64,000 nt of DNA, taken from contig CM028921.1 in NCBI GenBank assembly GCA_016801845.1, positions 14,511,275 through 14,575,274 on the forward strand. The letters are read 5' to 3'. How positions within the stretch are numbered: the first letter of the stretch is position 1; every line of letters begins with the position of its first letter. The notes under the pieces were generated by a model. That model saw only the letters and a list, made by a program, of their open reading frames with translations. It was not told the DNA's origin and did not search any database. The stretch is from Polydactylus sextarius. Lineage: Eukaryota > Chordata > Actinopteri > Polynemidae. Positions 59,955 through 64,000 of the stretch are shown one piece after another. The position numbers and the translations under genes are program-made.

Positions 59955-62900
59955 GTTCTCTTCTGTGGTGAGTCATCAGAGGTCAACAGACAGACACATT
60001 ACACTTACTGAATCTAATGTGCTGTATAATGTTAGAGCTGCTTTCAGAAACTGAGCAAACGCTGATCGATCAGAGGTTGAATAAGAATGGGGCATCACCT
60101 GTTCGATCTTCAATAATTTTAATCCTGTCTCTCAAGTTGAGATGCTCTTAGTCAGAGGCTGTGGTTGTCCATTATAACTTGGTACAAGTTTCTCAGATAT
60201 TACTTAAAATTTAGATTAGAATGGAGCAGGAAGTTGATAGGTGGATCAATGCTTATAAACCAGTGAAATGGAGAGGGATTGATTTACTAGATGATCTACT
60301 GTTTAGCTTTCACTATGATCCTGCGCTTAGGGTAGTGACCAAAACAAAAAGACTGCAGATACACAATGAGTTTCCTCCATAGGGTGTCTGGACTCAGACA
60401 TAGGAAGAGGAGCTCAGATTAAAACTGCTGCCCCATTGCATTGTCTTTCATTTTATGTTTAAAGTGTGTTGTCAGTGGCAGTTACAAAGTGATGTAACTT
60501 TTCTTTAGAAAACTCCTAACAGACATGGAAAATGTTTCTCAGTCTCTTGTTGAACTTGAAATCTGAACCCCAGAGGAAGAGACCAGTCATCTTTTTAACA
60601 AAGGTCACACTCATGGCAATGACATTTACAGATTCTCTATTGAAGGCTGTGTGATATTTCACCAACTGGAAGAGTTTTGAATGTAGTTTGGGATGAAGTA
60701 AGATTAATAACTATGAGAGACTATCATTGCTTGTTGCAACACGCAAAAACAAATCTACAACCCCCAGTAAGAGACCAGGAAAGGAGCATTGAAACAATCG
60801 AGAAGAGACAAGCTAAAGTTTAAAATTGAGTATGATGCACTAGAGAGATAAAAAAAAAAAAAAACACACAAGGGGAAAAAGATGAAACAAGACGAGTGAA
60901 GGGAAGGAAGGAAGTAAGAAGTAATGGAGGAAGATCCTGAACCCATGGATGGACAGCAGAGACGTGGATTATACACAGCAGTGGTGCCAAGAAGAAGTTT
61001 CTCTGTATGTTCTGAAGTTTTAAATGAAACTAGGTCACGGTGGTAACTGTAACTTTAAAAGCCATTAGTGGTTTAATATTTGATATTTGACTTGACTAAA
61101 AAGCTACATTAAGTTTTCTGCCTGACATTTATTGACCAGATCAGATTTGTCTTTCTAACCAAACCAGAACAGTAACCACAGGGGGATTGACTGAGTCATG
61201 TGTGTCTGTGGATGAGATGGAATCTTGTCTTCACTTTCATGTCCCGGTCCAACCAGGCGGGAACAGTATGGAAGGACAGTCAGAAAAACAAGGATTGATT
61301 AGGTTCCACCTTTGTTTTAAAAATAGTTGTTTTGATAGTCTTTGATAGTTAAAGAGGCACTGTGTAATAAGTCTTACTAAACTAACTACTAACTTCCAAA
61401 TCATTGTATCATTGTTATTGCTATACATTAGCTGTAATGTAACTGGGAAAAAGATGCTGATAAAAAAACATGTTTAGACCATTTTCTCTGACTAGCCACC
61501 TACTATCCGAAAGGCAATGGACAAAAAGTTTTGTGGGCAAAGCTAATGTGACTCTATTTCTATAAAATAGAAGCAGTTTACTTTTTGGTGTTATTTGTAA
61601 ATAATAAAGCACATTATATGTCACATGAAAAATTCAGTTGCCTGGTGCCACCAGAAGGATTTGCTCCATGAAAAAGTCCTAAACAGACTAGACTGATGTT
61701 TGATGTACTCTACCTACTGGAGCCACCCCAGTGTGCATACCCTGACCAAGATCCTCTCCACTGGTGTGTCTGTAGCAATTGTTGCGACATGCCAACAGAC
61801 CTATAGAAGGTCTGCTGCCGCCAGTCCCCTGAGAATAGTGTGAGGCCTACATGGCCCACATGACATACTATGTGTTAGATGAGGGGTTTTTGTGTAACAT
61901 ACAACATGTATAACTGTAAATAGTTCAGGATCAGTTCAGTAAATATGTTGTAATATTGCAATTAAGAAGATGCACAAAGGTATTTCTATTGAGTGTGGCT
62001 TTATTTACATAAATAAATTGCTAGACCTAGACCTAGTCATATAGTTAGAGAAACATACATACATATGTCACGGCTGGACCCCTCGCTAATACTGGACACT
62101 GAGCTTGGACTAACCCTCCAGTCGAGTAGACGTTGTTGCTTGCCAGCACTTGTAGCTACAAAAATAATGAGGTCAAAAGAGGGTTAGCTTTACTGCAATT
62201 ACTCAAATACATTCAACTTCAGCAAGCAGCATCCAAATGTTTCTGAACTTTCCCAATAGCAACATCTACTGAAAGACTACATGTTAGCTAGCTAGCATGC
62301 CAGCTAGCCATAGCCCCTGTTCTTACACCGGTTACAACATGATGTGGTGGAAGACATTTATGACATAAACCGGACTACATTCTTATCTGCCAAGTGAAAC
62401 AAATAAAGAGCACGCAACATTTCTGTGGTTATACAGCTAGCTCCTAACAGCTACCTCAATTGAAAACTACAGTGGCCAGCCAGGTGGCTGCTATCCAGCC
62501 ATCGCCATTGAAGACAAATACCAAAAACATAATAAAGGCTACAGAGAAGCTACATGCAGCACAGATGCTTCAGATATAAAGATAGGCATGGTGTACTTAC
62601 AATTGCAATAGCAGCAAAGCAGGGCAGCATCACTTTTGGTGGGCAGTAGGCAGGTGGGCAGTAGGCATTTTCAAGTGGTTTAAAGAAATGCAAAGCCAGT
62701 CTGTCGATGTAGCACTGGGGTCTGCTTAAGAGGCTAGGAGGTGAGGTAGGGTGAAAGGAAGTGAAAGTTTTGTTTGGAGCAGATGCAGCACAGATCTTGG
62801 AGATGACAGATGAGGCTGAACATTGCTTCACCTGATTACCTGGTTAGTCATTGTGGGTGATCAAGATGGTGGTAATCAGGGGAATGAGCTGCAGGTTCAT

Positions 62901-63685
62901 GGAAATAACAGACGGGAGTCCAGGAAACAGACCAAGCCATGCACGGTCTAATGCTACGTAGCTGGGTATTTACAGAAACGTATATTTCCGTCTCTCCATT
63001 TACAATAATATCTGGATTCACACCAGATCGTTTTCCAAAAAGTATTAATTTACACTACTCCACATAAATACGCCATCAAGAATGATTATCAGCTAAACCT
63101 ATAGTGTGTGTAACGAGAAGTGTAACAAGAAGCATAAAGCAATGTTAGCCAATCAGAAGCCATGTACAAATGTCATCCATGTGACACTGAAGCATTTTGA
63201 AAACTTAAAAGTCATTTTTCCTCTGTCTACATGAAGATGTGAAAACAGTTCCCAAATCACCACTTTAGCTGGAGGTTTCAGAAAAATTTGTTTTCAGTGA
63301 TTTAAACCTCCATTTTTGTTTAAATGAACAGCATGGGATATATCATTGTTTTTCCAGATACCCAGCTGTGTGTAAACAGGGGCCTAAAACTAACATCACT
63401 CAACCAGGGAGACAAACTGAGGACAGACACAATGAGAAAGAGGAAAATAGCAGCACAGGGAAAAGACAAGGTGCTGTGTGTCGCATTAAGAGCATCTCGA
63501 AAGGTAAAAATTGAAAACAGAAAAGGATGCTTTTGGTGTGTTGTGTTGTTGTTTCCATTAATCTTCTCTAATTTGTTCAAAAATACTTGAAGGGAGCTGT
63601 ATGATGAGATCATATGATGATTTTCATCATACTTTTTGTTAATATTATCTTATAAAATAATCAAAGGAGCAAGTGTAGTTATCTT
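59955..63685. other. Gene-free stretch
   Basis: A direct 15-bp doubling GTGGGCAGTAGGCAG lies at about 62639-62668, and GCTAGC-rich words at 62287-62312. ORFs are short and unrelated to anything I know. Confidence 0.4.
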
Positions 63686-63687
63686 TC

Positions 63688-63722
63688 ATCCATCCATCCA
63701 TTTTCTACCCCTTTATCCCAGT
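63688..63722 (-). mobile_element. LINE 3' tail fragment
   Basis: CATCCATCCATCCATTTTCT-ACCCCTTATCCCAG is the inverted form of the common fish LINE end (GGATAAGNGG-AAAATGGATGGATG). Only the tail is visible. Compare 25780-26070. Confidence 0.5.
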
Positions 63723-63724
63723 GG

Positions 63725-64000
63725 TTATCTTTCAGTCAGATTTAGTTAGATTGATTATCATCATCATATAATTTATGTCACAGAGCTCTCAGTCAGCAGT
63801 GTACCTTTGATCTTGACTGATGCTACTCTTGCAAGGACCACAGGCAGACAGGGTGAGTGGATTCACAGCGCTTGTGGTTTAATAAACTGGCAATTAGCAG
63901 CACATACAGAATAAGTTGTCAGAGTGGCAGCTCTTAACTTTCTGGCTATGCAAACATCACCGGCATAATGAACCTAAGTGATGCGTAATTGTGTTACTAT
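63725..64000. other. Right edge of the window
   Basis: No gene or element recognised. Confidence 0.4.

Noticed and set aside
1..64000. CRISPR arrays, phage defence islands, toxin-antitoxin pairs or biosynthetic clusters
   Set aside because: The DNA is vertebrate, with GT-AG introns and fish transposons. The repeats are microsatellites or mobile-element parts, with no regular spacer structure.

Overview
The window is nuclear DNA from a vertebrate, almost certainly a teleost fish. It has two spliced genes with canonical GT-AG introns. It also carries a fish-typical mix of transposable elements (L2/CR1-type LINEs, Tc1/mariner, PIF-Harbinger, hAT-like, Ty3/gypsy, tRNA-derived SINEs) and many simple repeats. 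There are no bacterial operons, no CRISPR array and no rRNA or tRNA gene that I can see.

Layout. Positions 1-5626 hold, on the minus strand, the first eleven coding exons of SPG11 (spatacsin), about 712 codons. The gene runs off the left edge. From a start codon 980 bp away, CIAO2A (FAM96A) runs in the opposite direction on the plus strand (6606-15114) as five exons coding for 159 residues. I rebuilt all exon borders by hand; every junction keeps phase. The two genes are head to head, and the interval between their start codons is the likely shared promoter region. It has tandem E-boxes including a CLEAR-like site on the SPG11 side, and ETS-like and CCAAT boxes on the CIAO2A side.

From 15.2 kb to 64 kb I find no supported cellular gene. 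This 49 kb is a gene-poor stretch made largely of decayed mobile elements. The clearest are a PIF-Harbinger element with TIRs and a CAG duplication (16477-17320), an L2-type LINE (18.2-19.2 kb) and a set of LINE 3' ends in both orientations (24.1, 28.3-29.2, 36.7-37.6, 48.3-48.9 kb). There are also a Tc1 transposase relic (29.7-30.6 kb), a Harbinger Myb/SANT relic (34 kb) and a Tc1/mariner element with intact ends (52525-53203). A broken Ty3/gypsy element (54.3-57.5 kb) was itself interrupted by a 1247-bp insertion flanked by AATGAT. Two copies of one hAT-like element lie 26 kb apart in opposite orientation.

Function. SPG11 works in lysosome and autolysosome recycling. CIAO2A works in cytosolic iron-sulfur protein maturation. 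Nothing in the window links them beyond the shared upstream region. I did not find a convincing undescribed biological system. The best leads are regulatory: a CLEAR-like E-box cluster, a TG-repeat 3' splice site in SPG11, an overlapping upstream ORF and a (GT)21 tract three bases after the stop codon in CIAO2A, and a diverged periodic repeat shared by two SPG11 introns. Protein identities come from recalled family sequences, not from a database search.
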